Assembly (NCBI GenBank): GCA_025201345.1
Contig: JAIXMG010000006.1
Location: forward strand, 1,240,001 to 1,304,000
Origin: Thamnidium elegans
Taxonomy: Eukaryota; Mucoromycota; Mucoromycetes; Mucorales; Mucoraceae
DNA length: 64,000 nucleotides
Direction: 5' to 3'
Below the pieces are notes generated by a model. That model had not been told where the DNA came from, searched no databases, and was given only the letters and a program-made list of their open reading frames with translations. The translations under genes and the position numbers were made by a program. Below are positions 46,666 through 59,796 of the stretch, one piece after another; position 1 is the first letter of the stretch, and each line of letters starts with the position of its first letter.

Positions 46666-49600
46666 TTACTTTTTTCCATCTTTTTTACTCTTCTTTTTAT
46701 CACTAGAGAGCGATTTTTTGATAAACGACGAAAATCTTGATGTTGCACTCTTCTTGGTAGAATCCGTAGAAGAAGACGTGCTAGGACTTTCTTTACTTGA
46801 CTTGAGTGTCATAGAAACACTTCTCTTCGGTAAAACATCTGATGTTAGATCATCCACTAAAATACTTGAAGAAGAAACGGAAGACCCAGTAGGTTCAGCC
46901 GTTGTATTAATACTCGATATCGATCCAGTAGTTGAAGACTTTTGAGATTTGATAGACTTGGCATCTTTACCATAATTTTTCAAAAGGGATTTAAATGAAC
47001 TACGACTTTCTTTTTTGGCGACATCAGCAGCAGGGACAGGGTGCTTACTGATAAAACTTTCCGTACTGACTTCGTAATGATGTGTTGTTACTACTGAGCG
47101 TGATTTGGGTGTGTCCGAAGTACTTGCTTCTGAACTTGCTTTATCTTGTTTTGTATCTTTGTGAGTTTTTCTTGGTGTGGTTTTTGAGACAACAGGAGAT
47201 CCAGAATACTCTTTGGTACTAGGTAATTTATGAGGCGTAGATTTAGAATTAGATCTTACAAGTACAGGAGGAGAATGCAACAATTTCGAATCCTGTTCAG
47301 TTTTGGATTTAGAAGTTAACCTGTTATGGGCAGAAGCTGCAATAGAAGCAAAAGTTGATTTACTAGGTGAATTTTTGTCAGAAGCAAAAGTTGTTTTCGT
47401 AGCAGTGGTAATAGAGCTAGGTTGAGTAATAGACGAAGATTTACCAGTAGCAGTACTAGATACGGAAGACGTACTTTTGTTTGACAGTTCTCTTTTATGG
47501 ACACGATCTTTAGTTGCAGAAGTACTAGCTTTAGAGGAGGACCCGATAGATGCTATTTCTGTTTGGGAATTATTTTTTTTGATAGAAGGTTCTTTAGTCA
47601 CCTTATGTTCATTACTTGCGGAAGCTATCTTGGGAGGAAGAGGAGGTTTAGATGAAGCACCTGAAGTTGTTGTCATATCTACTTGAGAACTAGTTTTTTG
47701 GACCGAAGGTTCCCTAGTATGTGTAAAAGTCGTTTTGGAAATAGTAACAGGTTTAGAAGAAGAAGAATAAGAAGACGTATCACCTTTAGTATCCTTTGAA
47801 GAGCTCGCTTTTTGGAGACGCTTTTCTTTAGCGGAAACATGTTCTTTTACTGGAGACGTTGCTTTTAAGGAACTGGAGGATTCTGTACGCTTATGACCTG
47901 ATTTCCCGGTAGTAATACTTGTAGCTTTATGAGGAGTAGCTGACGTTGTCTTTTGAGTATTGATTGGTGTTTTTGTAACCAGTGTAGTAGATTCAACCAG
48001 ATTATCCGGAAGACTTTCTGAAGTTATAGATACAGAGCTACTGGAGTGTGTTGACGATGCTTTGGTTCCTGGTTTAATAGAAAATTGCTCCGTGTTTTTA
48101 GAACTTGATTTGACAGCCGATGTAGTTTGAGATAATTTAGCGGTTGATATCTTCGAGCCAGATTGGACAGTTCCGATAGTTGAGACAGCATGCAAGGATC
48201 TAGGAAGAGGATCTTCATGAGCGGTATGAGATATACTACTGGTGATATTTTTAGAGCCAGCAGAAGTCGTATCTACGTTTTTAGTTGTAGTATTCGAACT
48301 TTTTTGAGAAGAAGAAATGCTTTGCATTTTTAAAGAAGTTGGTATATGTAATATGGATTTGGTATGCGAAATTTTAGATTGACCAGTTCCAGTAGATGAC
48401 TTCTTTAAATCTAAAGCCTTTGCTCTATCTTTGGTGCATACGGCAGTATCATTTTTTTCTACGATGATAGACTCGGACGTAGGTGAGACTTGAGAAGTTG
48501 TCCCCTTAATTTCAGATACTTCTTCATCTACGGAGGTCGCAACAGGAGCAGTAGCAGTAATAATAATTTTAGCATCATCAACAACTGTATCAGACGTGAG
48601 ACCCTCGGCAGTAACTGAGGAAACAGAAGTGATCATTTCTGTATCAACTGGGATTTCTGGAACAAAGGCTTCACTAGCAGCAGATGGATGATCAGCTGTA
48701 GAGGATACATCAGTAATAGAAGGCTCATCAGCAATAGAAGGTTTATCGACAATAGACGGTTTATCAACAGAAGGCAGATTATCAACAGAAGACAGATTAT
48801 CAACAGTAGAAGGTTCTTCGGCGACAGAAGGTTTGCAGGCTGTAGAAGTTTCGTCAACAGCGGAAGGTTCATTGACAGTAGAATGCATATCAACAGTAGA
48901 AGACTCATAAACCGTAGAAGATACTTCGGCAGTAAAAGATCCTTCAATAGCAGAAGGTTCGTCGACAGTAGAAGGTTTATCAACAGTAGAAGGTTCGTCA
49001 ACAGTAGCAGATTCGTCAACAGCAAAAGGTTCGTCAACAGCAGAAGGATCGTCAGCAGCAGAAAGTACTTCAACATTAGACGATACTTCAATAACAGAAT
49101 GCTTACTAATAGTAAAAATTTTATCAACAGTAGAAGGTTCATCAATAGTAGAAGTTTTATCTACAATAAACGATTTATCTACAATAGACGATTTATCTAC
49201 GATAGGAGATTTTTCAATAGTAAACGATTCTTGGATAACGGAAGGTTCGTTAGCAGCAGAAGATATTTCAGTAGAAGAAGGTTTACCAACAGTAGGAGAT
49301 TCAATAATGACGGAAAGTTCATCAGTCGAAGGTTTATCAACAATAGAATATTTATCAGCAGTAAGAGATTCATCAATAACAAAAGGTCTGTCAGCAGTAG
49401 ATGGTTCATCAGTAGTAGAAACTGTATCATAAACTAAAGGTTCATTAATAGTAGAGGTTTCGTCAGTAGAAGAAGGTTCACTAATAGTGGATTTCTTTGT
49501 AGACACTGATTCTACAACACCAGAAGTCTCTCCAGGAATTCCCATTTCTTCGGCAATATTAATTTCGTCAATAATAGTAGATTCCTGAGTAACAAAGTTT

Positions 49601-52600
49601 TCCAAGCTGGTGCATACCTCGTTACTAATAGGAGATTCGTTTACAGAAGAAATATCTCTAGTATAGTCGAATTTTTTACTAATAGATTTCTCTTCAGTAG
49701 TGTCCGATGTTTCTATATCGACAGGACAATATACAGTAATATGTGAGTCTGGGGCATTAGCAGATGTCTCTGGTTCTTTTACATCGACTACTTCTGTGAC
49801 AACAATAGGTTTCATGGCAATAGAAGGTTCTGAGATAGCAGTCGTTTCCTCGATATTAGATGGTGTTTCTACAGCAGCAATTTTTACAGAAGTGGCAGTC
49901 TCTTCAGTTGTAGATGGTTCTACGTTAACGGATAGCTCTTTAATAGAAGAAGATTCAGAAACAGGTCCATCTTTTGTAGATTTAGAGGTTTGATCTGTAA
50001 CAGTCGCTTCTTTAGTAACATTATCTTTCTCGGTGACAGAGGCTCCGGTTGCAATTGACTCTACCATTGCTACAACAGCGCCCGAACTAACGATATTAGA
50101 CGGACTAGGGTTAGCCTCTTTAGAGATAATAGAAGGTTGGATATCTGTAATAGTCGAAGTAATTTTTTCCTTGGGAGTCTTTTCTACAGTTTGACTTATT
50201 GAGTCGGTTTTATCACCAGTAATAGCTACATTTGTTGTTTTATTTTTAGCGATGGTGGCGACAGGTGACTCGTCTGAAACTGATACAATCTTGGAAGTAC
50301 TAGGGTCCTCGATAGTTTTTATTGAAGTAGTAGATTGTGAATATGATTTATTTGTCGTAGTGGCCACATCAGTTGTAGATATAATACTACCAACAGTAAT
50401 TACAGTTTCCTTTCCTTTAGAAATTTTTGATTTCTTAGTAGTATCGTCTTCCGTAATTTCAAAATGTTTATCCAAAGCAGGTCTATTGAAATCATTTGCA
50501 AATACTGAGTCCGATTGATATATACGAAGATTTTGAGTTTGATCAAATCCTAAATTAGGGAGATATGATTTTTTGTCAAACATAAAATTAAATGACTGTG
50601 GCTCTCCAACTCTTTCGTATTTTGTTTGTTCGCTGAATGTAGGTTGGTTTATTTCTTTAGCAAAAGACACGGGTTCTGCATCTTCTTTCACTGACTCGCT
50701 ATTTCCGCTAATAAGAGCTTGCAACTTTCTTTGAGCTTCCTTCATAATACTATCATCAAAGTATGCAGCATAATTGTCATTGGTAGGATCTTCGCCAGCG
50801 AAAATTTCAGTAGAATCATTAGTAGAAATAATGGATTCTGTACCATGCTCAGAATCTTCGTAATGCCTTCTCTTAAACAAAGTACCCTGCGATAAGTCTA
50901 ACTCGGCCTCCAACATAGATGCAATAGCGGTTTGAGGTTGAGCCAGTAATAACGAAGCTCTTTGCTGCTTATGTCTTTCCTTTTCCAACTTGATTTCTTT
51001 AGTTAAGTTTGAAGACAAGGATCGAACTATAGGTGTACGAGGTGTTGATTGGCCTGAAATCATTGCGCTTGGTAAGTCATACTCTTCATCATCCCAAGAA
51101 GATTTAAATGAGGTTCTAGTTTGTGTAATAACAGGTTCAGTAGCTAATTCCAAAAATTCAGCTTCTCTCTGTTGTTCCTTTGCAGTTTGTATTAAAGCCT
51201 CTTGTAAAGACTGTCTTAAAACCATACTTTCACTATTTTCCTTTAATTTATCCAATGCCCTGGCAGGATTCCAGTCTTCTTCGGACTCACCATCTAATTC
51301 TAGTGTTTCACTGAGGGAATATTCCATAGGCTCAAAAAAGTCAATTTTATCAAAATCATCACTTTCATCTATAGAATCGTCAGGGAAATAAGCATTGTTG
51401 TCATATTCACCAGGTGACGCTATAGCGGCAGGAGTAACAGCAGCTGAGGTATATGGCGTTTTACGACTATATGTTGATGTTTCGCCAGCAAATAATTTGG
51501 TAGGCTGTTGTCCATATTGAGAAATTGTGTATTCAGGATTAGACATAAAAGTTTTAGCAGAAATTGAGTTACGTCTACTTGAAGAAACACTTGCTCTTCT
51601 ACTACTACTTATGCTATTGCTGCGGCTGTTACTCCTACTTCCAACACGACTGACATTTGCACTGATCACAGGAGAAGGTGTGTACATACCAGTCTGTAAC
51701 CTACTTGACGACTTGAAATTGATAGGGATTAAGTCACGATCACTGTAATCACCATCTCTGTCGTCAGCTTCTAAAGTAGCAATAAACTCATCAATTTTAC
51801 TTTGGGCAGATGGTGTTAAAACTTCATCAATAGCAAACAAAGGTTGTTCTACTGATGTAATAGTTTCAGGTTCCATTACTGCGACATCATGGCTGTGAAA
51901 AAAAAAAAAAAAAAAAAAGTCAATAAACAAACGAAAAAAAAAAACGCGCCATTTCTAATGATAAAACTTTACCTTTCAATTTCAATATGTAAGTGTGTAT
52001 GGTTACGGTTATGCTTCTCTTCAACTGACTCATCTTCATGATAAACTTCATGATTAAATTCTTCACTTAAAACCACAGGAATATATTCTACATGATCGAT
52101 ATTTTCTTCCGAAGGACGAATATTTTCATAGAAAGGTTCCTCACTCTGATGCTCAACATAGTGATGGTCTTCATGTTTATATTCTTCATGTTTACTTTTT
52201 TCATGATTGTTTTTGTTGTGAGAATGATCTTCGTGATGCTGTTCCTCAGCTTGACGACTTTCCCAATGATGCTCTTCATGGTGGTGCTGTTCATTATCAT
52301 GTTCTTCACTACGATGCTCTTCGTGATGATGATCCTCATAATATTGTTCTTCTCTATGATGTTCTTCTTCTTCATGATGTTGAGACTGTACATCTTCATT
52401 ATGTAACTCTTCGTGATGCCGAGGCTCTTGGTTACGGTTTGAATCTAATATAAAAATAAATAACAATAAGAACCTTGTACGACATAAACATACCCGCAAA
52501 AATAACACTTACAAACTATACTTACAAGTTCTTTCTTCGGGCCATTGTCTTTGTTGATCCGCAGGCAGCCATACGCGAGTAGGGGTAGGAAAATGGTTGG

Positions 52601-54624
52601 GGATAGAGTCCCATGGGAAACTAGGAGGATGCACAAGCGTCGGTTGGTGATGGTTGTTTTCCTCGTGATGCTGCTCTTGGATATGGTTATGTTCTTCTTC
52701 ATGGTTATGTTCTTCATTATGATGATGATGATGATGGTGTTGTTGTTCTTCTTCTTCATGGTGATGATATTCTTCATTATGATGATATTCTTGGTAATGA
52801 TGAGTTTCTTCAATTTGTGCAGAATGACGTGGATATAAATACTCAGGATTATAGTCATCGGTATTATAATGGGCGTACTCCGGTTTAGTCATGATTTGGG
52901 GCTCTGGCTGATGCACAGGTGCAACCCAAATGTGCTGTTTTTGATGAAAGTAGGGTTGGTCCCACACGTTTTCGAAATTGGATAAATCGGGAATATCAGC
53001 TCCAAGACTTCCCGTATTTGGTGGATCCTGGTAAGCGGGATTCCATTCGATCATGGAATAAGCTTTTGATTCTTTATGATTTTCTTGATTATGGTTCTGC
53101 TCGTTATGATGTTCCTGATTATGATCCTGTTTACCATCCTTATCATATTCATCATGTTTCTTATCGTACTCATCATTATTTTCGGTATTTTGGTGCTCTT
53201 TACTATTATTATCTTGCTGAAACTCTTCATTTTGAAGATTTTGGTGATAACCTTCTTCATTATTATGCTCCCCTTGCTGCTCCTCTTGTTGCTCTTCTTG
53301 TGTATGATGCTTTTCATAGCACTCAGGGCTCTTTTCAGACTGAGTTTCATAATGTGGTACGTGCTTTTCCTATATCGATATATTATATATTAGGTAACTG
53401 AGACTGTGTCTGATCAGATTACAGAATATATTTACCTCTTCTTGATAAAATGGATCTTCCTTGACCCACTCGGGATGGCTTATGGTAATATTAGAAACGG
53501 GGGGCATAGGTTTAATTACTCTACGCTGATCATCAAAATTAATTTCTTGATCCTCCCAAGCATTCTTAATTTCTTCATCAAAAGGTAAAATTGGACGCGT
53601 TTGAAAGCCACTGTCAAAACCGTTTACATGACCAAACTCACCACTCAATAAATGATACGGCGATGTCTATAACAAACTTTTTTTATCAGCAACACGTTTT
53701 TTCTAAAGAAAAAAAATACAATACTTACTTGACCATAATGTCTATTCCAAGTATTCCACCATTCTTGTACCATATCTCTTAATCCTTCCCAAGCACTACC
53801 CAAAGGTAATACTTTACCATCGGAAAACCTTTGATATTTCCATGGTTTATTTTGCCCAATAAAATGAATTATTGAGATGTTATGCCCGAACTGATTATGA
53901 GCTGGTGCATAACTAAATAATAATAATAATAAAATGTTGTCAGGATATGAGTTTAAACTTGATACCCCAAAACTAATATATATTGTTCACATTACCCGTA
54001 TTGAGATGTTGGAGTTGTATTAAACGTAAAAGGTAACCTTTGAGAAGGAGAGGTAGACCAAGAGCTGAAATAACTATTTAAAAGACCCTGATCTCCGCCT
54101 AAAACAATAAAATAAGTTCAAAATAGCATATAATAATGTTGCTAGATCATACCATCAAACGATCCTTGCTCAGAAGATAAAGCTAAAAGTTCACTAAATG
54201 TTGTCTCGGAAGGTTCTGTAACAAATACACCAGAGTTGAAACAATCTGGCCATCCAGCATCTGGTGCAGCCGAAAATGATGGTCTATCAAACAATTCATC
54301 GATATTTTTAAGTGGGAAAGTATCAGCATCCAAAAATACAATCTTTTTGTATTGGGTTAAACGCCACAGTTGAATTTTAGTAAAGGTGATGTCTAATTCA
54401 GGACGACCTAAAAGTTGCAAGTTATCGAAATCTTTAGATCGAATGGAGTCAACTTGAATGACGGTACAAATTTTTGACAAAAGGTCTTGAATATGACTGG
54501 AAATATTAGGTGTTACAAGACATACTATTTCCTTTGTCGAACCTAAGTCTCTAAGTTGGTTGCTTAGAATCAACGCACCGGCAGCATAAGAGTCTGTAGC
54601 AACTAAAGTTACGTAAGCTTCCAT
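46666..54624 (-). CDS. GYG1: Glycogenin (GT8) with a giant low-complexity tail
   Basis: Seven exons (54624-54153, 54098-53996, 53912-53729, 53666-53436, 53369-52526, 52444-51973, 51892-46666) join in frame to 2510 residues. Residues about 1-270 are the GT8 glycogenin domain: YVTLVATDSYAAGALILSNQ, the DxD site FLDADTFPL, DAGWPDCFNSGVFV, GDQGLLNSYFSSW and HFIGQNKPWKYQ. Fungal glycogenins also carry a C-terminal glycogen-synthase-binding motif, which I see here as FPWDSIPNHFPTPTRVW near residue 600. The sequence then continues: a His/Glu-rich region (runs of up to eight His), a Ser/Arg-rich region, a long stretch of STVDEP-type hexapeptides, a Ser/Thr/Lys region and a basic C-terminus (SSDKKKSKKDGKK). 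Known glycogenins are about 330-1000 residues. A separate gene starting at the Met at 51876 is the main alternative, but the 52-51.9 kb junction has a good donor, a T20-CACAG acceptor and the right phase. Confidence 0.78.
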
Positions 54625-54834
54625 TATTCAATAAAGAAGAAAAAGAAGAGAAAGAAGAATTAAAAAAAAAAAGGGAAACTAATAACAACGATGTCGGGCT
54701 GATAGTTGTGCAACAATATAAAACAATTTACTTTGTTATCCAACGTCTTATTTTTACCCCAAATATATATATTTATATAAAAGTGTTACAGATTCAAATA
54801 GGATTTCTCCGCCCTGTTATTTTATTAATTTATT

Positions 54835-55734
54835 TTAGAGAAGTTTCAAGTGCCCAGTTACTTGATCAATCAATTCAGCAGGACCTATTATTAACATATT
54901 AATAACATATAGTAACAAAACATGTAAATCTTTTACCTGGTCCAACACCGAGAACAGTACGAGATCCGGGAGCAATTTGTGTACGACCTGCATCTTGAAT
55001 GGTCTGAGCGGGTAAACCAAGACTGAGAGCAATTGCTTGTAACTCCAATCTATTTGCATAAATTATTAATACAAAAAAAAACTTACATCATTATAAAAAT
55101 ATGTACTTACAATTTATCTTCACTATCACACTTTAAAGCTACCTTGGCTTGTCCAGAATATTCCCATGCTTTTAATAACTGAAACATGAAGTTTTTTAAC
55201 ATACAATATTACTTAAAACTAATATATTTAGGGCTTACCAAGGGATTCACTTTCTTTGCTGCCTTATAACAGGCTAAAGTAGCATGACCACACTATTATA
55301 AACTTTTTTAGTTTCCTCTTTTTCTCTTTTACTTTTAAAAAATATCTATCCGTACCTGAGCAGCGATCTTTCCTTTGGTCATCCCAAGATCAGAACGAAC
55401 AACAAGTGTCTGTAGTGTATGTCAGAAACGTATATAAACTTAATCTTTTTATATATATTACCAATTTAAAATTATTATATTTTTTGACATCAATCGATCC
55501 TTCAGGGAGAATGTCTAATTCATCCTCACTATCACTGTCACTTTCCTCAACTTCGACACTCTTTTCTTCATTCTTTACAGGAGCATTCTATTTCACTTTT
55601 AAGAATCTTATTTTAAACATATTTTTATTTTATTTTATTTTATTTACCTTTTGAGCGAAATATTGTCCAATAAAGTAACCAGTTGCCAAAGAGACAATGG
55701 CGGTAACAGCTACAGTAGTTGACATTCTATCCAT
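54835..55734 (-). CDS. PTH2: Peptidyl-tRNA hydrolase 2
   Basis: Seven exons (55734-55648, 55587-55462, 55409-55356, 55292-55239, 55178-55111, 55049-54937, 54884-54835) give 183 residues. A start at 55725 would be three residues shorter. It releases peptide from peptidyl-tRNA that drops off the ribosome. An N-terminal membrane helix ([20 protein letters not shown]) is followed by an acidic linker, as in Bit1/Pth2. The catalytic domain then shows [21 protein letters not shown], the family signature containing the catalytic Lys/His/Asp environment, and [20 protein letters not shown] near the end. All are conserved. It lies head-to-tail behind the glycogenin gene, 210 bases upstream of its start on the same strand. 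Confidence 0.95.
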
Positions 55735-56505
55735 TGTAACCGATTTCAGAAGCTGCTTTTTGTCTCATAAAAACTTGTTCTTGGGTATTTTTTTAAGCCA
55801 GTCACTGAAATTTTTAAAAATTAGCTGTCGCATTCTAGAATAACTGCCCAAAAGCAAGAAAAAAGGTTTTATGAAATAAATCTTGTATGAAATCACTAGA
55901 TCAAGCTTTTTTTTTCGTTTGGAACCTTTGTTTTCAACGCAAAAATAAACATTGTTCTTCTGTTGTAAAACTTATGTATTTTTTTTTGAAGGGATGAGCG
56001 TTAAGGGCACGTTCTTCAAAGACACTGTTTTTGGGATTATTTTTTCTTCTTTGTTTGTTTAAATCGAGCACATTTATCGATAGCTGATAAAGAAAAAATT
56101 ATAAACATATTTGTATTACATTGCATTCACGAAATTTGTTTTTTTGTTAAAAAAAGTAGTACACTAGTTAGTATAAATTAAACACATAACACAAACCACG
56201 CATTTCAATTTTTTTTAAAAAAGAAGCCTTCTAAATATAACATTATGATTTATCCCTTTTTTTTAAAAAAAAAAGAATGTTAAAAGATATTGCACAAAAG
56301 AAACTTATAATTATACAATAACTGATGTCGTTTTTTAATGTACCAAAAGACTTATTTGTATGTTTTATTCTGGAATGCATATTTTAATTTATAGCTTCGA
56401 AAAATGGTTGTATTTAAGAGCTTGACATTTTCTATCTTTCAACCCGTTTTATAAATATCTCCTTTTATTAAACAAGACTACATATATAGAAATAATTACA
56501 GTTGA
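55735..56505. other. Divergent intergenic region
   Basis: Promoters of PTH2 (minus) and the choice-of-anchor-A gene (plus). T(n)A(n) tracts lie at about 56210-56223 and 56257-56275. No gene seen. Confidence 0.45.
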
Positions 56506-58199
56506 ATGACGCGAAAAATTTCACTCGTACTTTCCGCTTTAATTATGGCAGGCCTTGTTCAAGGTGCCCATCAAGAACCAAGATCGTTACAAAGCAGAAG
56601 ACTTTTTCCGCGTGCTGAACCCACCGAAGGAATTTGTGGTGCATCAGTAAGTAATTAATTATAAACCAGTTTAGTGAATATTAACAGATATATACATAGT
56701 CATCAAGGGTTAGTGGCATCTTTTTTGGTGATTTCACTACTGGTGGTGGATATTATTCCAAGATTCCATTAGCTATTCAAGGCAACATAAATGCCCCAGG
56801 ATATATAGTAAATACTGGTCAAACAGTCTATTGTAGTAACCCTAACTCCATATCAGCTTACGGTTTAATTGTTGGGGGTACTTTACAACAATCTTCTAAT
56901 ATGACTGTTTATGGTACTGCGTTAGTAGCCGGTGGCGGTGATTTAGAACTTATCCACGAAGAAAGTCCAGGTTGTATTGTCTCAAGCACGTTGGGTACTG
57001 GAGAAATAGATTTTAACCAATTGAAAAATGACAGAATATCAGCGAATCAGGCCTTTGCCGAAATGCCACCGACTTTGGTAGTTAACCAAGATAATACAGT
57101 TACCAGAGTTCGTGCTCCAATCAATGGAGAATATGAGGTCTTCCAGTTTAGTACATGCCATGAAAATGCCTGTGACAATATTTTCCCAAATCAAATGTCT
57201 TACGCTAAAGATATATTACAAAACCCTCGTTATTTTGATGGCTTTAAAGGATTTACACCGGACCCTGATATGGTTTATGTCTTTAACGTAAGTCTAATTA
57301 TTATTTTCAACCGACATAATATCTAATATCTCTATTTTTTAAAAAAAAAATATATTTATAGATGCCGGTTCGAGATGGCGATTTTCTTGTAGTAGATACA
57401 TCTATACCAGCAAGAGGAATAGATCCATGTAAAGTAATTTATAATCCTTACCCCGTTGACAGTAATAATGCTCTCAAAAGTGATGGTTCATTTCAATTTT
57501 TACGTGATACTAATGATGTTATGGGAGGATACACTCTCGCACCGCTAGGTAGAAAATAAATACGTTTAATAATTTATAGAGACTAACTTCAAAATTTTGA
57601 TAGGTGATATAGTAGACGCATATGTCGGTGGTTTTGGTGGCGATGTAGTCGGAAAAAGCTACCGATGGGATATGAATGACCAAGGAGCTGAATTTTTAGA
57701 TTATAGTGATGCTGGTGGTAATTGTGATGTATTTAAGGCGTGTAATAAGGATATAACGATCTCTGGTTCTGCAACTCAAGATTCCACCGATTCAACATTA
57801 CCTGGAACTTTTACTGACAGAAGTTATCGTGCAGTAAATACTGGTACAGATAGTACACTTAGTGGTACTTTGACCAACCAAACCCCATCAAAAAATTCAG
57901 AATTTTCAACCGTTACAGATGATCCTTCTTCATCCAGCCCAGGTTCCGGCGAAGCACAAAGCTCATGCTCAATTACTGAAACAATTATTGGTAGTGCCAA
58001 GGCAAAGACAGTTACTGGTCATGCAAAAACTGTAACTGTTGTTTTAACGGACGGCCCTTCTACTTTTACAGTTTCACACAAAGTTGTTACCGTAGTACCT
58101 AGTACTGCTACAATCAGTTCTACCAAACTTTCTACCATAATTACTACCAGGATTATCTCTAGTGATTCTACTGTTACAATTGATGTCACTGAGACTTAA
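56506..58199 (+). CDS. Secreted choice-of-anchor-A domain protein with Ser/Thr tail
   Basis: Four exons (56506-56646, 56700-57287, 57362-57548, 57604-58199) give 503 residues. A signal peptide is clear (ISLVLSALIMAGLVQGA). The central domain, residues about 48-375, begins FFGDFTTGGG and has GNINAPGYIV, YGLIVGGTL, GTALVAGGG, YVFNMPVRDGDF and a GDIVDAYVGGFGGDV end. This fits the choice-of-anchor A (collagen-binding-like) family of secreted and wall proteins. The last 120 residues are Ser/Thr-rich (SSSSPGSGEAQSS, KTVTVVLTDGPSTF) and presumably O-mannosylated. There is no typical C-terminal GPI hydrophobic tail: it ends in VTIDVTET, so attachment would have to be covalent or loose. Role inferred: extracellular or wall structural/adhesive protein. 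Confidence 0.78.
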
Positions 58200-58235
58200 A
58201 ACATATAAAGATATCGCATTTTTAAACATCACTTT

Positions 58236-58242
58236 TTTTTAA

Positions 58243-58300
<58 letters not shown>

Positions 58301-58301
58301 T
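58236..58301. repeat. AAT microsatellite
   Basis: About 20 AAT/ATA trinucleotide units in the short spacer between the choice-of-anchor-A gene and the convergent DBT gene. Non-coding; prone to length variation. Confidence 0.9.
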
Positions 58302-58361
58302 AACTAAGGGAGGGTTTATTTTATATAAAGTCAAAATCTAAAAAAAAGTAATATATATTAT

Positions 58362-59765
58362 CTAACGAAGTTCACTGGCTAATAAAGCAGGGTTTTCAAT
58401 CAAGTTCTTCCAATGGTTTCCAAAGCGGGCAATGGTAGCACCGTCAATAATTCTATGATCAGCAGACCAACTGACAGGCATAATTTGCTTAGCAACAATA
58501 TTTTCTTGAGCATCATAACGAGGTAACTTTTGCATTTTACCAAGAGCTACAATAGCCAACTCTGAAGAGACAATAACAGGATTAGCATAAGTACCGCCAA
58601 TGGTACCAATGTTTGATAACGTAATGGTACCACCCTTAAGATCGGACATGGGGATAGCATTGTTCTTTCCAAGTTCAGATAATCTATGTATCTCGGATGC
58701 AATTTCAAAGATAGTCTTATCTTGAACATCCTTAATATTGGGAACAATAAGACCTTGTGGTGTATCCATGGCAATACCGATATTGTGAGAGGAGCGATAA
58801 TTGATTTTCATGGAATTGACATCTTCTTGATTACCAACAAGCTTTGCGTTCATAATAGGGTAATGTGTAAGTGCAATTGAAAGGCACTTTACAAAAATGG
58901 GTAAATAAGTCATCTTTGCAAATGGATAGAGGCCAGGATGAGCAGATATATGCTTATTAAGTGCAAGACGGTATGTGGTACTAGCATCAATTTCAATATC
59001 GTCCTTGAAACCAAGTTGAGGGATATTAAGAGATTGAGTCATGGATTTGAACATGGCCTTTTGGATCATACTGAGTGAATCTGCGCGACCTTCAACTCTT
59101 TCGGTGATTTGGGCCACGGACTTGATAGGCTCTTTCTCAGTAACAAAGCCAAATGATAAGATATCTTCTTTGAGAACTCTACCATCTTTACCAGTACCTA
59201 CCACGTTATTTATATCAATACCTCTTTCCTTAGCCAGGCCTCTGACAGCAGGAGTAGCATTAACAGCTCCATTTGATTTAAGATTATTTTGTTGTTGTTG
59301 AACAACTTCCTTTGCAGGTTGTTTTGTTGTATTGATATTATCAATAGACTCTGATTTCACCTGTTCCTGAACATTTTTTTCATCATCATCATCCTCAGTC
59401 TCTATATCTACCAAAGGTGAACCTACTTTTGCAATATCATTTAAACCATGATGTAACTTCAAAACTTTTCCCGCAAATCTTGAAGAGATTTCAACCGAGG
59501 CTTTATCAGATTGGACTTCACAAATCTTATCGAATTCGGCAACTGTGGATCCAGGCTCAACAAACCTAAAGTAGAAAATATTAGTTTACAAACTGAACTG
59601 ATTAACTTTGTATACATATATATATATTTACCATTGAATTACTTCACATTCAGTGATACCTTCACCAATATCTGCCAATAAGAATGGTTTTACTGCTTGA
59701 AATGTAAACGAAGAATGAAAATGACTTACGCGAGGCTAATAAAAAAGCGATTAGTTTAAAAACAC

Positions 59766-59796
<31 letters not shown>

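Noticed and set aside
48688..49437. Long plus-strand ORF of 249 codons, rich in Arg, Phe, Asn and Ser
   Set aside because: It is the antisense shadow of the hexapeptide repeat of the glycogenin tail. The repeat period keeps it open and it has no start context or domain.
51876..51930. Separate gene start at the Met at 51876 for the Ser/Thr-rich protein
   Set aside because: A strong acceptor, a fitting donor at 51972 and exact phase make joining to glycogenin the simpler model. It is kept as an alternative in the gene entry.
52092..52406. Plus-strand hydrophobic ORF of 104 codons that looks like a membrane protein
   Set aside because: Antisense of His/Glu-rich codons gives Met, Val and Phe. 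It is a mirror of the coding strand, not a gene.
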